NCBI GenBank assembly: GCA_963811335.1
Contig: CAWERB010000004.1
Span: 1-64,000, forward strand
DNA: 64,000 nt
Direction of reading: 5' to 3'
From: Trebonia sp963811335
GTDB lineage: Bacteria; Actinomycetota; Actinomycetes; Streptosporangiales; Streptosporangiaceae
The position numbers were made by a program, and so were the translations under genes. The notes under the pieces are model-generated. The model was not told the DNA's origin, searched no databases, and saw only the letters and a list, made by a program, of their open reading frames with translations. Position 1 is the stretch's first letter, and each line of letters opens with the position of its first letter. Below, piece after piece: positions 57,758 through 64,000 of this stretch.

Positions 57758-58783
57758 ATGCGCGAGAGCCAGGCGCCTGAGGTCCGCGACTTCGGGCAGG
57801 TCACGTTCCACATCGAAGGTCCCCTCGGGATCATCACCCTCAACCGGCCCGAGGTGCTCAACGCCCAAGGCTACGAACTGCTGGCCCAGGTTGACCAGGC
57901 GTTCGACCTGGCGCAGGCCGACCAGGCTATCCGCGTAGTCATCGTGCGCGGCGCGGGTGGCGTGTTCTCGGCCGGCCACGACCTGACCCCAGGCCAGCAG
58001 CGGGCCGACGACCCGCTGGAGCGGTACAACGAGTTCAAGAAGTACAACCTGGACCTGCTGCTCAAGTGGCGCGACTTTCCCAAGCCCACGATCGCGATGG
58101 TCGACGGCTACTGCATCTACGCCGGGTGGATGCTGGCGGCCGTCATGGACCTGGTGTTCGCCTCCGACCGGGCGCAGTTCCTTGGCGGGTTCGTGGAGTA
58201 CAACTCCATCCCCTGGGACCTGGGCTTCCGCAAGGCCAAGGAGATCTGTTTCGAGAGCCGCTTCATGACCGCCGCGGAGTGCCAGGCCGATGGCTTCGTC
58301 TCCCGCGTCTTCCCCGCGGAAGACCTCGAGCGTGAGACCCGCGCCTTCGCCCGCCGCGTCGCCGAGAACCACCCGTTCACCCTCCGGATGGCCAAGCTGC
58401 AGATCAACAAGGCCCAGGACGCCCAGGGCTTCCGGTCACTGCTTGAGGACAGCCTGGGCGACTACGTCGCCATGATGTTCACGCCCGGCTTCAGCGCCAT
58501 CCTGGAGGACAAGAAGCGCCTGCGCGCCGTCGACCTCGCTGTCCGCGGCCGGCGAGGCGAGCGCTACGGCCAGGACGGCGCCACCGGCCGGGACGGCGCC
58601 GGGTTACCACGCGCCCCCGCGGCAACAGGCTTACCAGTAAATTTTTCGCTTCAGGTAAACTTTTCACCGGATGTAAAGAAAAGACGTTCGGAACGTCTTT
58701 TCTTTACCGGTCGTGAGATGTTTACCAGTAAATCCGCGGCGCGGCCCGGCCCGCCGGCCGGCCTGCGCCCGCGAACGCCTTAA
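57758..58783 (+). CDS. Enoyl-CoA hydratase/isomerase (crotonase); C-terminal part encoded by a repeat element
   Basis: Crotonase fold, residues 1-270: VTFHIEGPLGIITLNRPEVLNAQGYELLAQVDQAFDLA, GGVFSAGHDL (oxyanion hole), IAMVDGYCIYAGWMLAAVMDLVFASD, FTLRMAKLQINKAQDAQGF. RBS GGGAGGTAGC precedes ATG 57,758. After GERYGQDGATG the frame enters the palindromic element (58,587-58,734), giving a Lys/Arg/Phe-rich tail and ending at TAA 58,781-58,783. The tail has no family counterpart, so it is probably an insertion that replaced or extended the C-terminus. The acyl substrate is unknown. Confidence 0.85.
   Translation: MRESQAPEVRDFGQVTFHIEGPLGIITLNRPEVLNAQGYELLAQVDQAFDLAQADQAIRVVIVRGAGGVFSAGHDLTPGQQRADDPLERYNEFKKYNLDLLLKWRDFPKPTIAMVDGYCIYAGWMLAAVMDLVFASDRAQFLGGFVEYNSIPWDLGFRKAKEICFESRFMTAAECQADGFVSRVFPAEDLERETRAFARRVAENHPFTLRMAKLQINKAQDAQGFRSLLEDSLGDYVAMMFTPGFSAILEDKKRLRAVDLAVRGRRGERYGQDGATGRDGAGLPRAPAATGLPVNFSLQVNFSPDVKKRRSERLFFTGREMFTSKSAARPGPPAGLRPRTP
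58587..58734. repeat. AT-rich palindromic element, copy 2
   Basis: Same layout as 17,401-17,548: GGCCGGGACGGCGCC at the left, TTACCAGTAAATTTTTCG, GGTAAACTTTTCACCGGATG, core GTAAAGAAAAGACGTTC (58,673-58,689) followed by its exact complement to 58,707, then CCGGTCGTGAGATG and TTTACCAGTAAA. The core is a perfect 35-nt palindrome apart from its central base. The AT-rich interior contrasts with GC-rich flanks. Confidence 0.85.
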
Positions 58784-59772
58784 GCAGGCGGCCTTCCTCG
58801 GTGAGCTCCATGATCCGCGGCAGCCTCCCGGTGGCTGGCCGGAGGGCTGACCGGGACCAGCTTGCGGCCGCTGGCGACCGCGCGCAGCTTGTCGGGGTTG
58901 GCGAGCAGCTGGATGGCCGTGATGCGGCCGTCGGCGATGGCCATCGTCACCACGGCGACCGGCTGGCCGCCCGCCGAGATCAGCGTGCCCGGGGTGCCGT
59001 TGATCTCGGCCGCGTCGATGCTCATCGCCGCGATGTCAGTGCCCATGTAGGGCCGGGTGGCAATGCCCGCGATGAACCGCGCCACCTTGTCGGCGCCGGT
59101 GATCGGCCGCAGCGCGGCCTTCGCCTTCCCGCCGCCGTCGGTGAGCAGGGTCACGTTGGGAGCGAGCGCTGACATCAGGCCCGCGATGTCACCGCCCGCG
59201 GCGGCGATGATGAACCGCTCGGTGACCTCACGCTGCTGGTTCCAGTCCACGTCGAACCGCGGCCTGCGCGCCTGGACGTGCTCGCGGGCCCGGTGGGCCA
59301 GCTGCCGCACCGCGGCGTCCGGCCGGCCGAGCGCGGCGCCGATCTCGGCGTGGGAGAACCCGAACACCTCCCGCAGCACGAAGACCGCGCGCTCGTCCGG
59401 CGTCAGCGACTCGAGCACCACCAGCATGGCCATCGACACCGACTCGGCCAGCTCGGCCCGTTCGGCGGGGTCCGGTCCTGCCTCGGTCAGCAGCGGCTCA
59501 GGCAGCCACGGGCCGACGTAGGCCTCCCGGTGCGCCCGCGCGGCGCGCAGCCGGTTGAGCGCCGTGTTGACCACGACCCTGGCCAGGTAGGCCCGCTGGT
59601 CGACGACGTGCGAGCGGGGTGCGGCCGACCAGCGCAACCAGGCGTCCTGCACCGCGTCCTCGGCGTCGGTGATCGTGCCGAGCATCCGGTAGGCCACCGC
59701 GAACAGGAAGTCCCTGTGGGCCTCGAAGACGCCTGCGTCGCTCACCGCAGGCGCGTCGCTCGCGTCAGGCAC
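58780..59772 (-). CDS. sigJ: SigJ-like ECF sigma factor with SnoaL-type C-terminal domain
   Basis: About 330 residues. Region 2: FEAHRDFLFAVAYRMLGTITDAEDAVQDAWLRW; region 4: LTPDERAVFVLREVFGFSHAEIGAALGRPDAAVRQLAHRAREHV. Then an NTF2/SnoaL-like domain (ALAPNVTLLTDGGGKAKAALRPITGADKVARFIAG) characteristic of the SigJ/ECF41 group, which is often controlled through this domain. GTG 59,772 overlaps the carboxymuconolactone decarboxylase stop, the classical SigJ partner gene. The last 25 residues may be misread; one frame over gives PRIMELTEEGRLLKAF. Confidence 0.88.
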   Translation of the reverse strand: MPDASDAPAVSDAGVFEAHRDFLFAVAYRMLGTITDAEDAVQDAWLRWSAAPRSHVVDQRAYLARVVVNTALNRLRAARAHREAYVGPWLPEPLLTEAGPDPAERAELAESVSMAMLVVLESLTPDERAVFVLREVFGFSHAEIGAALGRPDAAVRQLAHRAREHVQARRPRFDVDWNQQREVTERFIIAAAGGDIAGLMSALAPNVTLLTDGGGKAKAALRPITGADKVARFIAGIATRPYMGTDIAAMSIDAAEINGTPGTLISAGGQPVAVVTMAIADGRITAIQLLANPDKLRAVASGRKLVPVSPPASHREAAADHGAHRGRPPA

Positions 59773-60371
59773 TATCGCCGACCACCCGGCCGGCCGCACC
59801 TGGTGCTCGCGGGAACGGTGCTCGCCGGAATCTCGCAGCGGTCCTTGAAACCCTGCGCCGTGAGCCCGAGCGCGGCGTTGATCCGTGACCGCAGGTTCTC
59901 CACCGCCACGATCGCGGTCAGCTCGACCAGCTGCGCCTGGCTGAGGTGACGGCTGAGCCGTCCCGTCATCTCGTCGGTGACGCCCGGCGGGGTGGCCGTC
60001 ATCGCCTCGGCGTACTCGAGTACGAGCCGTTCCAGCTCGGTGAAGGCGCCGCTGTCGCGCCAGTGCGGGACGGCGCGGATCTTCTCGGCCGGCACCTCGT
60101 GCTCCATGACGGACTCCCAGTACCCGAAGTCCATGCACCACGAGCAGCCGATCGTCACGGCCGCCATCATGACAGCCAGGTCCTTGAGCCCCCGGTCCAG
60201 CTTGCGCCACCGCTCCACCTGGAGCTCGAAGAGCCCGTAGGCGAGGCCCACCTGCCTGTTGTGCGCTACGGCGGCCACCGGATCGAGCACGGTGCCGTAC
60301 CTGCGGCGGCTGAACCGGGAGGCGAGCCGGTAGCTCAGCGTCCTTGGCGGGTCAAGCGATATGCGCGCCAT
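59772..60371 (-). CDS. Carboxymuconolactone decarboxylase-family protein (AhpD-like), SigJ partner
   Basis: About 199 residues. A CMD core: LDRGLKDLAVMMAAVTIGCSWCMDFGYWESVMEHEV with the CxxC redox pair and nearby acidic/His residues of AhpD-like peroxidases; LVELTAIVAVENLRSRINAALG. Co-transcribed with the ECF41-type sigma factor. The C-terminal 20 residues include a short 15-nt repeat (IPAST/VPAST, about 59,812-59,841). The role is peroxide or carboxymuconolactone-type chemistry by family; here the redox role is more likely. Confidence 0.87.
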   Translation of the reverse strand: MARISLDPPRTLSYRLASRFSRRRYGTVLDPVAAVAHNRQVGLAYGLFELQVERWRKLDRGLKDLAVMMAAVTIGCSWCMDFGYWESVMEHEVPAEKIRAVPHWRDSGAFTELERLVLEYAEAMTATPPGVTDEMTGRLSRHLSQAQLVELTAIVAVENLRSRINAALGLTAQGFKDRCEIPASTVPASTRCGRPGGRR

Positions 60372-60408
60372 GACAGGGTCCTTCCTTGCGCCGCGTTCCT
60401 GCCTACCA

Positions 60409-61938
60409 TTAGGACACGCGCGGGCCGGGCGGATGTGACAGCCGCGAACTCGAAGTGGACGCGTCAGATGGCGCCGGGGAGCTGGTAGGCCATTCGGCCA
60501 GGGTTTCCAGGTAGGCCGTCCGGACCTGCGCGATCCGTTCCCGCAGGTTCAGCAGCGTCCAGCCCGCGACGCTGACGGGCGGCAGCACGGCGATGTCGAC
60601 GGTACCCGGGTTGAGCTTTGCCGTGTTCCGGCCCGCCACCAGCTCAGAGTTCCTGATCACGATCGGCACGACCGGCAGCCCGGCCGCCATGGCGATGAGG
60701 AAGGCCCGCTTCTTGAACGGGCCTACCGACTCGGTGTCAAGGCGGGTTCCTTCCGGGGCGATCAGGATCGACAGCCCCTTACGCGCGGCCGCCTCAAGAG
60801 GCCTGAGTGCGGCGGCTGTTCCCGGGTGGTCGCGGTCGACGAACGCGACGTCGAGCAGCTTCCCGAGCTGTCCGAACACGCGGCTGCTCGCCATCTCCCT
60901 CGTGGCCACCCCGGTCCAGTTGTCCTTGACCAGCGCGGCCACGAGGAACACGTCGACGTTACTGCGGAAGTTGAACAGGAAGACCGCGGGCCGCCGCTCG
61001 GTCAGGTGCTCCGCTCCCGTCACGTTCAGCTTGACGCCGCTCAGCGCGAGGACCGTCCCCGGCCAGAACCTGGTGAGGAAGTTGACCCCGGCGCGCTTGT
61101 TGCGCCGCACCAGCCCGACGCCGAGCGCGACGGCGGCCAGCGGGCCGAGGGAGCTGAAGCTGGCCAGCCGACGGGCCAGCCCGAGCGGGCCGCCGCTGCC
61201 CCGGCTCCTGAACCGCATGACGGGCCAGTCGCTGCGGACGGCGACCTTGGCCAGCTGGGGCCCCGGGTTGACCGGCCGCGGGTGGCCGACCAGGCGCATG
61301 AGGCTGAGGTCTTCGTCGCCGTCGGCGTAGAAGTAACTCGACCCCAGGTTAACCTGATGATCCGCGGCGAACTGCTGCACGCCGCTGGCCTTGGTGGGGC
61401 CCCACACCACGGGCTGTTCGATCTCGCCGGTCAGTATCCCCTGCTCGTCCGCCACGAGCCGGTTGCACACGATGTACTCGATGCCGAGGTAGCGAGCCAC
61501 CGGCGCCACCTGATTGGTCAGCGCGGACGAGCTCAGCACCACGGTATGTCCCCGGCGCTGATGAGCCCGGACAAGCTCGCGCATTTCCGGGTAGATCAGG
61601 TCAGCCACGGACTGCCGGAAGATGCGCTCCCCCATCTCGTCGACCTCCCGCGCGAGCCGCCCCTTGACGGTGAGGGCGCTGCTTTCGATCAGGGTCTCGA
61701 ACGCTCGCCTGCCGAGCCGGAACTGCACCGCGAGGTCCACGATCGTCAGGAACTCGACCACCCGCAGGTCCCGGCGGCGCAGCCGGTCCCTCGTATGGGC
61801 CGCGGCGGTGTACCCGGCGACCAGCGTCCCGTCCAGGTCGAAGAACGCGCCGATATCCGGGCCCTCGGGACCCGCGTCAACTTCCGCCGCCGGCCCGACG
61901 AGCCGCGGCGGCGGGTAAGCGTCGTTCGCGTCGCCCAC
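60409..61938 (-). CDS. HAD-IB phosphatase fused to PlsC acyltransferase; acyltransferase His replaced
   Basis: About 509 residues. N-terminal HAD-IB domain: AFFDLDGTLVAGYTAAAHTRDRL, VLSSSALTNQVAPVARYLG, and YFYADGDEDLSLMRLVGHPRPV. C-terminal PlsC domain from residue 290: FLFNFRSNVDVFL where family members have HxxxxD, so the catalytic histidine position reads Phe; LIAPEGTRLDTESVGPFKKRAF (substrate-binding), VVPIVIRNS. The GTG at 61,938 starts 1 nt after the DAGK-like gene stop, so the two are coupled. It would handle lysophosphatidate/phosphatidate, but the His change makes acyltransferase activity uncertain. Confidence 0.85.
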   Translation of the reverse strand: MGDANDAYPPPRLVGPAAEVDAGPEGPDIGAFFDLDGTLVAGYTAAAHTRDRLRRRDLRVVEFLTIVDLAVQFRLGRRAFETLIESSALTVKGRLAREVDEMGERIFRQSVADLIYPEMRELVRAHQRRGHTVVLSSSALTNQVAPVARYLGIEYIVCNRLVADEQGILTGEIEQPVVWGPTKASGVQQFAADHQVNLGSSYFYADGDEDLSLMRLVGHPRPVNPGPQLAKVAVRSDWPVMRFRSRGSGGPLGLARRLASFSSLGPLAAVALGVGLVRRNKRAGVNFLTRFWPGTVLALSGVKLNVTGAEHLTERRPAVFLFNFRSNVDVFLVAALVKDNWTGVATREMASSRVFGQLGKLLDVAFVDRDHPGTAAALRPLEAAARKGLSILIAPEGTRLDTESVGPFKKRAFLIAMAAGLPVVPIVIRNSELVAGRNTAKLNPGTVDIAVLPPVSVAGWTLLNLRERIAQVRTAYLETLAEWPTSSPAPSDASTSSSRLSHPPGPRVS

Positions 61939-61939
61939 G

Positions 61940-62827
61940 TCAGGCTGACTCCGGCGGCATCCGCAGCAGCAGGGCACCCGGCTGAGCCAGCACCGTGAGC
62001 TGACGGGTCGATCCCATGACCTCGCCGTCCAGTTCCCACGGCTCCCCCCGGCCCAGCGTCACCCGCAGCTCGCTGAACTGAACGCGGTAGATCCTGCCGC
62101 GGGCCGGGCGCCGCAGCAGGATGTCCGCGGCCAGCGCCAGCCACCGGGCCGGGCCGCCGGCGAGCAGCACGACGGCATCAAGCAGGCCGTCGTCAGGCCG
62201 TGCGTCCGGCAGCAGCGGTAGCCCGCCGCGCAGCCAGCCCACGTTGCCGACGATCAGTGCGCTGGCCCGCATCCGGCGGCGCCGGCCGCCGTCGGCGCTG
62301 ACGGTCACCCGCACCGGCCGGTCGCCCAGGTGACGGACGGCCGAGATCGCGTAGGCGAGCCAGCCCAGCCGCTTCTTGAGCGAATCGCTTGTGTCGCTCA
62401 GCATCTGAGCATCCAGGCCAAGGCCCGCCATCACGACGAACAGCGTCCCGTTCACCCGGCCCGCGTCAATCGGCTGCTGGACTCCGCCGAGCGCGACCGC
62501 GAGCGCCTCGTCCAGGCCCATCGGCAGGCCCACGTTGCGGGCCAGCAGGTTGCCTGTCCCCATCGGGATGATCGCCAGCGGCACCCCGGTGCCGGTGACG
62601 CCCTCCGCGCACGCGGTGACCGTCCCGTCACCGCCGCAGGCGAGCACGAGGTCGGCCCCGGCGGATACCGCCGCCTGCGCCTGGCCCCGGCCGGGATCCT
62701 CCGGCGTCGTCTCCAGCCAGAGCGGCTCGTCCCACCCGTGATCGTCCATGGCCCGGCGGACAGACTTGCGGAAGGCCTCGTCGTCGTCCAGCTTGGTCGG
62801 GTTCACCACGACTGCCGCCCGGCTCAC
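61940..62827 (-). CDS. Diacylglycerol kinase-like lipid kinase (YegS/DagK family)
   Basis: About 295 residues. Catalytic-domain landmarks: VNPTKLDDDEAFRKSVRRAM, ADLVLACGGDGTVTACAEG (nucleotide-binding GGDGT), and LAIIPMGTGNLLARNVGLP. The C-terminal beta domain (ELDGEVMGSTRQLTVLAQPGALLL) is complete. Family members phosphorylate diacylglycerol or related lipids. It is followed by the HAD-PlsC gene with a 1-nt gap, so the pair forms a phosphatidate-related operon. Confidence 0.9.
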   Translation of the reverse strand: MSRAAVVVNPTKLDDDEAFRKSVRRAMDDHGWDEPLWLETTPEDPGRGQAQAAVSAGADLVLACGGDGTVTACAEGVTGTGVPLAIIPMGTGNLLARNVGLPMGLDEALAVALGGVQQPIDAGRVNGTLFVVMAGLGLDAQMLSDTSDSLKKRLGWLAYAISAVRHLGDRPVRVTVSADGGRRRRMRASALIVGNVGWLRGGLPLLPDARPDDGLLDAVVLLAGGPARWLALAADILLRRPARGRIYRVQFSELRVTLGRGEPWELDGEVMGSTRQLTVLAQPGALLLRMPPESA

Positions 62828-63083
62828 CCGCGTACCCGTCCGCGCGCCGTGGCCGGCGCGATCCCTGTGTCTGGCATGGCTCCTTGCTGCCCATCGTGAA
62901 CCGGTTCACTCCGCTCGTTCGCTAATTGCCTGCCACACAGGTGCCGGCCGCGGGCGGCCGGGGCGACGCCGGCCACGGCAAGCGCCGTCGGCCACTGAGG
63001 TACGAGGCAGCTTGGGAGCGCTTAGCCAGGGACAAGACGGGTAGTGCAGGCACCTGGCAAGGACGACGAAGGGACCCAAAAGC

Positions 63084-63299
63084 ATGTGGGCATTTTTCTC
63101 CAGGCGGCTGCGAATGTGGCTGCTGCTGGCCATCGCTCTGCCGCTGGCCCGGGCGGTCGTCCACCGCCTGGCACTGGCGGCCGAGCGCCGTGACCCGTCG
63201 GCCCGAACAGCTAAGGCACTGTTCAAGGCCGACTCCGCGGTCACCGCCGTATCGCGGCGGGCGGCCCGTAAGAAAGAAGCCCGCAAGATAAAGCGCTGA
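63084..63299 (+). CDS. Small basic membrane protein, unknown
   Basis: 71 residues: MWAFFSRRLRMWLLLAIALPLARAVVHRLALAAERR, one hydrophobic segment, then a basic, charged tail (VSRRAARKKEARKIKR). RBS AAGGGACC precedes ATG 63,084. No family recognised; the pattern suggests a short anchored DNA- or membrane-binding protein. It lies in a region of small genes before the MFS gene. Confidence 0.6.
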   Translation: MWAFFSRRLRMWLLLAIALPLARAVVHRLALAAERRDPSARTAKALFKADSAVTAVSRRAARKKEARKIKR

Positions 63300-63401
63300 C
63301 CGGTCACCACATCAGCGCGGTAGGTCGGCGGTGCCGCCGAGGGCCAGCTCGGAGCCCTCATGGCGGTGCCGCTCGACGATGCCAGGCTTAAACAGCGGTC
63401 G

Positions 63402-63575
63402 TTAGCGGGCCGGGCGTCTCCCCGGTCGCCGGCGCATTCGCAGGGCAGCAAGGGTAAGGGCGGCGAGAAACACGACGATTCCGATTATCAGTAGGTACAG
63501 CAGTCCTTTGACGACCACGCCGACAATACCCAGCGCGATCGCCACGATTACTAGGAGCAAGAAAAAGGCAATCAT
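63402..63575 (-). CDS. Small hydrophobic protein, 57 residues
   Basis: MIAFFLLLVIVAIALGIVGVV, a short KGLLYLL linker, LIIGIVVFLAALTLAAL, then RMRRRPGRRPAR. Two membrane helices with a basic C-tail, like many actinomycete 'hydrophobic proteins' of unknown role. ATG 63,575 has GGACGGAG upstream at good spacing. Codon use is AT-richer than average. It was identified by eye; length is below usual gene-finding cutoffs. Confidence 0.65.
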   Translation of the reverse strand: MIAFFLLLVIVAIALGIVGVVVKGLLYLLIIGIVVFLAALTLAALRMRRRPGRRPAR

Positions 63576-63713
63576 CAGCTCTCCGTCCCGTGACGCCGCT
63601 CAGCGGCGGGCCAGCCGTCGCGCGCCGCCGGCGCTCGGCCTGGTAGGCAGGCCGTAGTGTTGGAAGATTTCCTCTTCGTAACGCCCAGCCACGGCGGGGT
63701 ATGCGCCGGGACG

Positions 63714-64000
63714 CTAGGCCGCCGCCTGTTTCGCGCCGGCCTGGCGCTCGAAGACGCTGACGGCTTCCTCCACCGACAGCCCCTTGGTCTCGGGCAGCCA
63801 CCGGGAGATGAACCCGATGGCCAGTACCGAGATCACGGCGAAGCACACCATCACCCAGCCAAGCCCGATCGCGTTATGCCAGGCCGGGAACACCTCGATG
63901 AGCGCGAAGTTGGCGATCCAGTCGACGCTCGCGCCGATCGCGGCCGCCCGGCCCCGCACGGCGGTGGGGAAGACCTCGCCCTGGATCAGCCAGCCGGTAC
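63714..64000 (-). CDS. MFS sugar-type transporter, C-terminal part
   Basis: Partial at the right edge of the window. Read from the edge: GWLIQGEVFPTAVRGRAAAIGASVDW, matching the conserved sugar porter loop, a helix (LGWVMVCFAVISVLAIGFI), and the family end SRWLPETKGLSVEEAVSVFE with the PETKG motif. The rest of the gene lies beyond 64,000. The substrate cannot be read from this part. Confidence 0.85.
   Translation of the reverse strand, partial: TGWLIQGEVFPTAVRGRAAAIGASVDWIANFALIEVFPAWHNAIGLGWVMVCFAVISVLAIGFISRWLPETKGLSVEEAVSVFERQAGAKQAAA

Overview
The window reads as two unrelated pieces joined at about 5,162-5,170. Bases 1 to about 5,165 have moderate GC, AT-rich intergenic stretches and the 'ATCTGTGT' type intergenic repeat often seen in Desulfobacterota-like and similar metagenomic genomes. 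This piece carries a zinc alcohol dehydrogenase, an acyl-CoA synthetase, an SDR and pyruvate/acetoin dehydrogenase E1 alpha and E1 beta genes, most broken by single-base indels. From about 5,165 to the end the DNA is very GC-rich and unmistakably actinomycete: coproporphyrin-type heme genes (hemE, hemY/hemG, hemQ), the hemE/DUF3000/RNase D neighbourhood, dxs, polyphosphate kinase with a NUDIX-histidine phosphatase partner, F420-type oxidoreductases and a SigJ-like sigma factor. Both genes at the join (E1 beta and hemQ) stop inside conserved domains, so an assembly chimera is the simplest reading.

Layout of the actinomycete part: hemQ (truncated), an AraC-type regulator, then at 6.9-9.25 kb an unusual peptide locus. 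Two short peptide cassettes share a bipartite promoter and a double-hairpin tail and flank a membrane M50-type protease with an N-terminal PqqD-like domain. Next come hemY, a HAD hydrolase, a tyrosine/serine phosphatase and hemE (9.3-13.8 kb); DUF3000, RNase D and DedA (14.2-17.3 kb); the NUDIX gene, ppk, a DUF4232 secreted protein, a ferredoxin reductase and dxs (17.6-26.2 kb); a quinone oxidoreductase, a STAS protein and a giant sensor kinase/PP2C phosphatase (26.9-32.5 kb); an amidase with a badly frameshifted peptide ABC transporter operon and divergent TetR (32.6-40.2 kb); a four-gene ArsR-SRPBCC module (40.4-41.9 kb); an aromatic ring dioxygenase catabolic cluster with acyl-CoA ligase and LLM oxidoreductase (41.9-48.05 kb); then signalling, sigma/anti-sigma, crotonase, SigJ/CMD and phospholipid genes up to a partial MFS transporter at the right edge.

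The strongest candidate for an undescribed system is the 6.9-9.25 kb peptide locus: a leader-like N-terminus followed by a Gly/Asp/His/Tyr/Cys-rich tail, a second shortened copy, a fused PqqD-M50 membrane protease and duplicated regulatory ends. It looks like a small RiPP-type or metal-binding peptide system, but function is inference.

Two sequence-level themes run through the actinomycete part. First, 15-nt (or 18/24-nt) in-frame tandem repeats sit inside linkers of housekeeping enzymes (hemY, hemE, dxs, acyl-CoA ligase and others), and several frameshifts lie next to them. Second, an AT-rich palindromic element of about 110-145 bp occurs twice, 41 kb apart, and one copy supplies the C-terminal codons of a crotonase gene. 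Single-base frameshifts in conserved genes are common across the window and are most simply consensus errors; I annotate the affected genes as one locus each.
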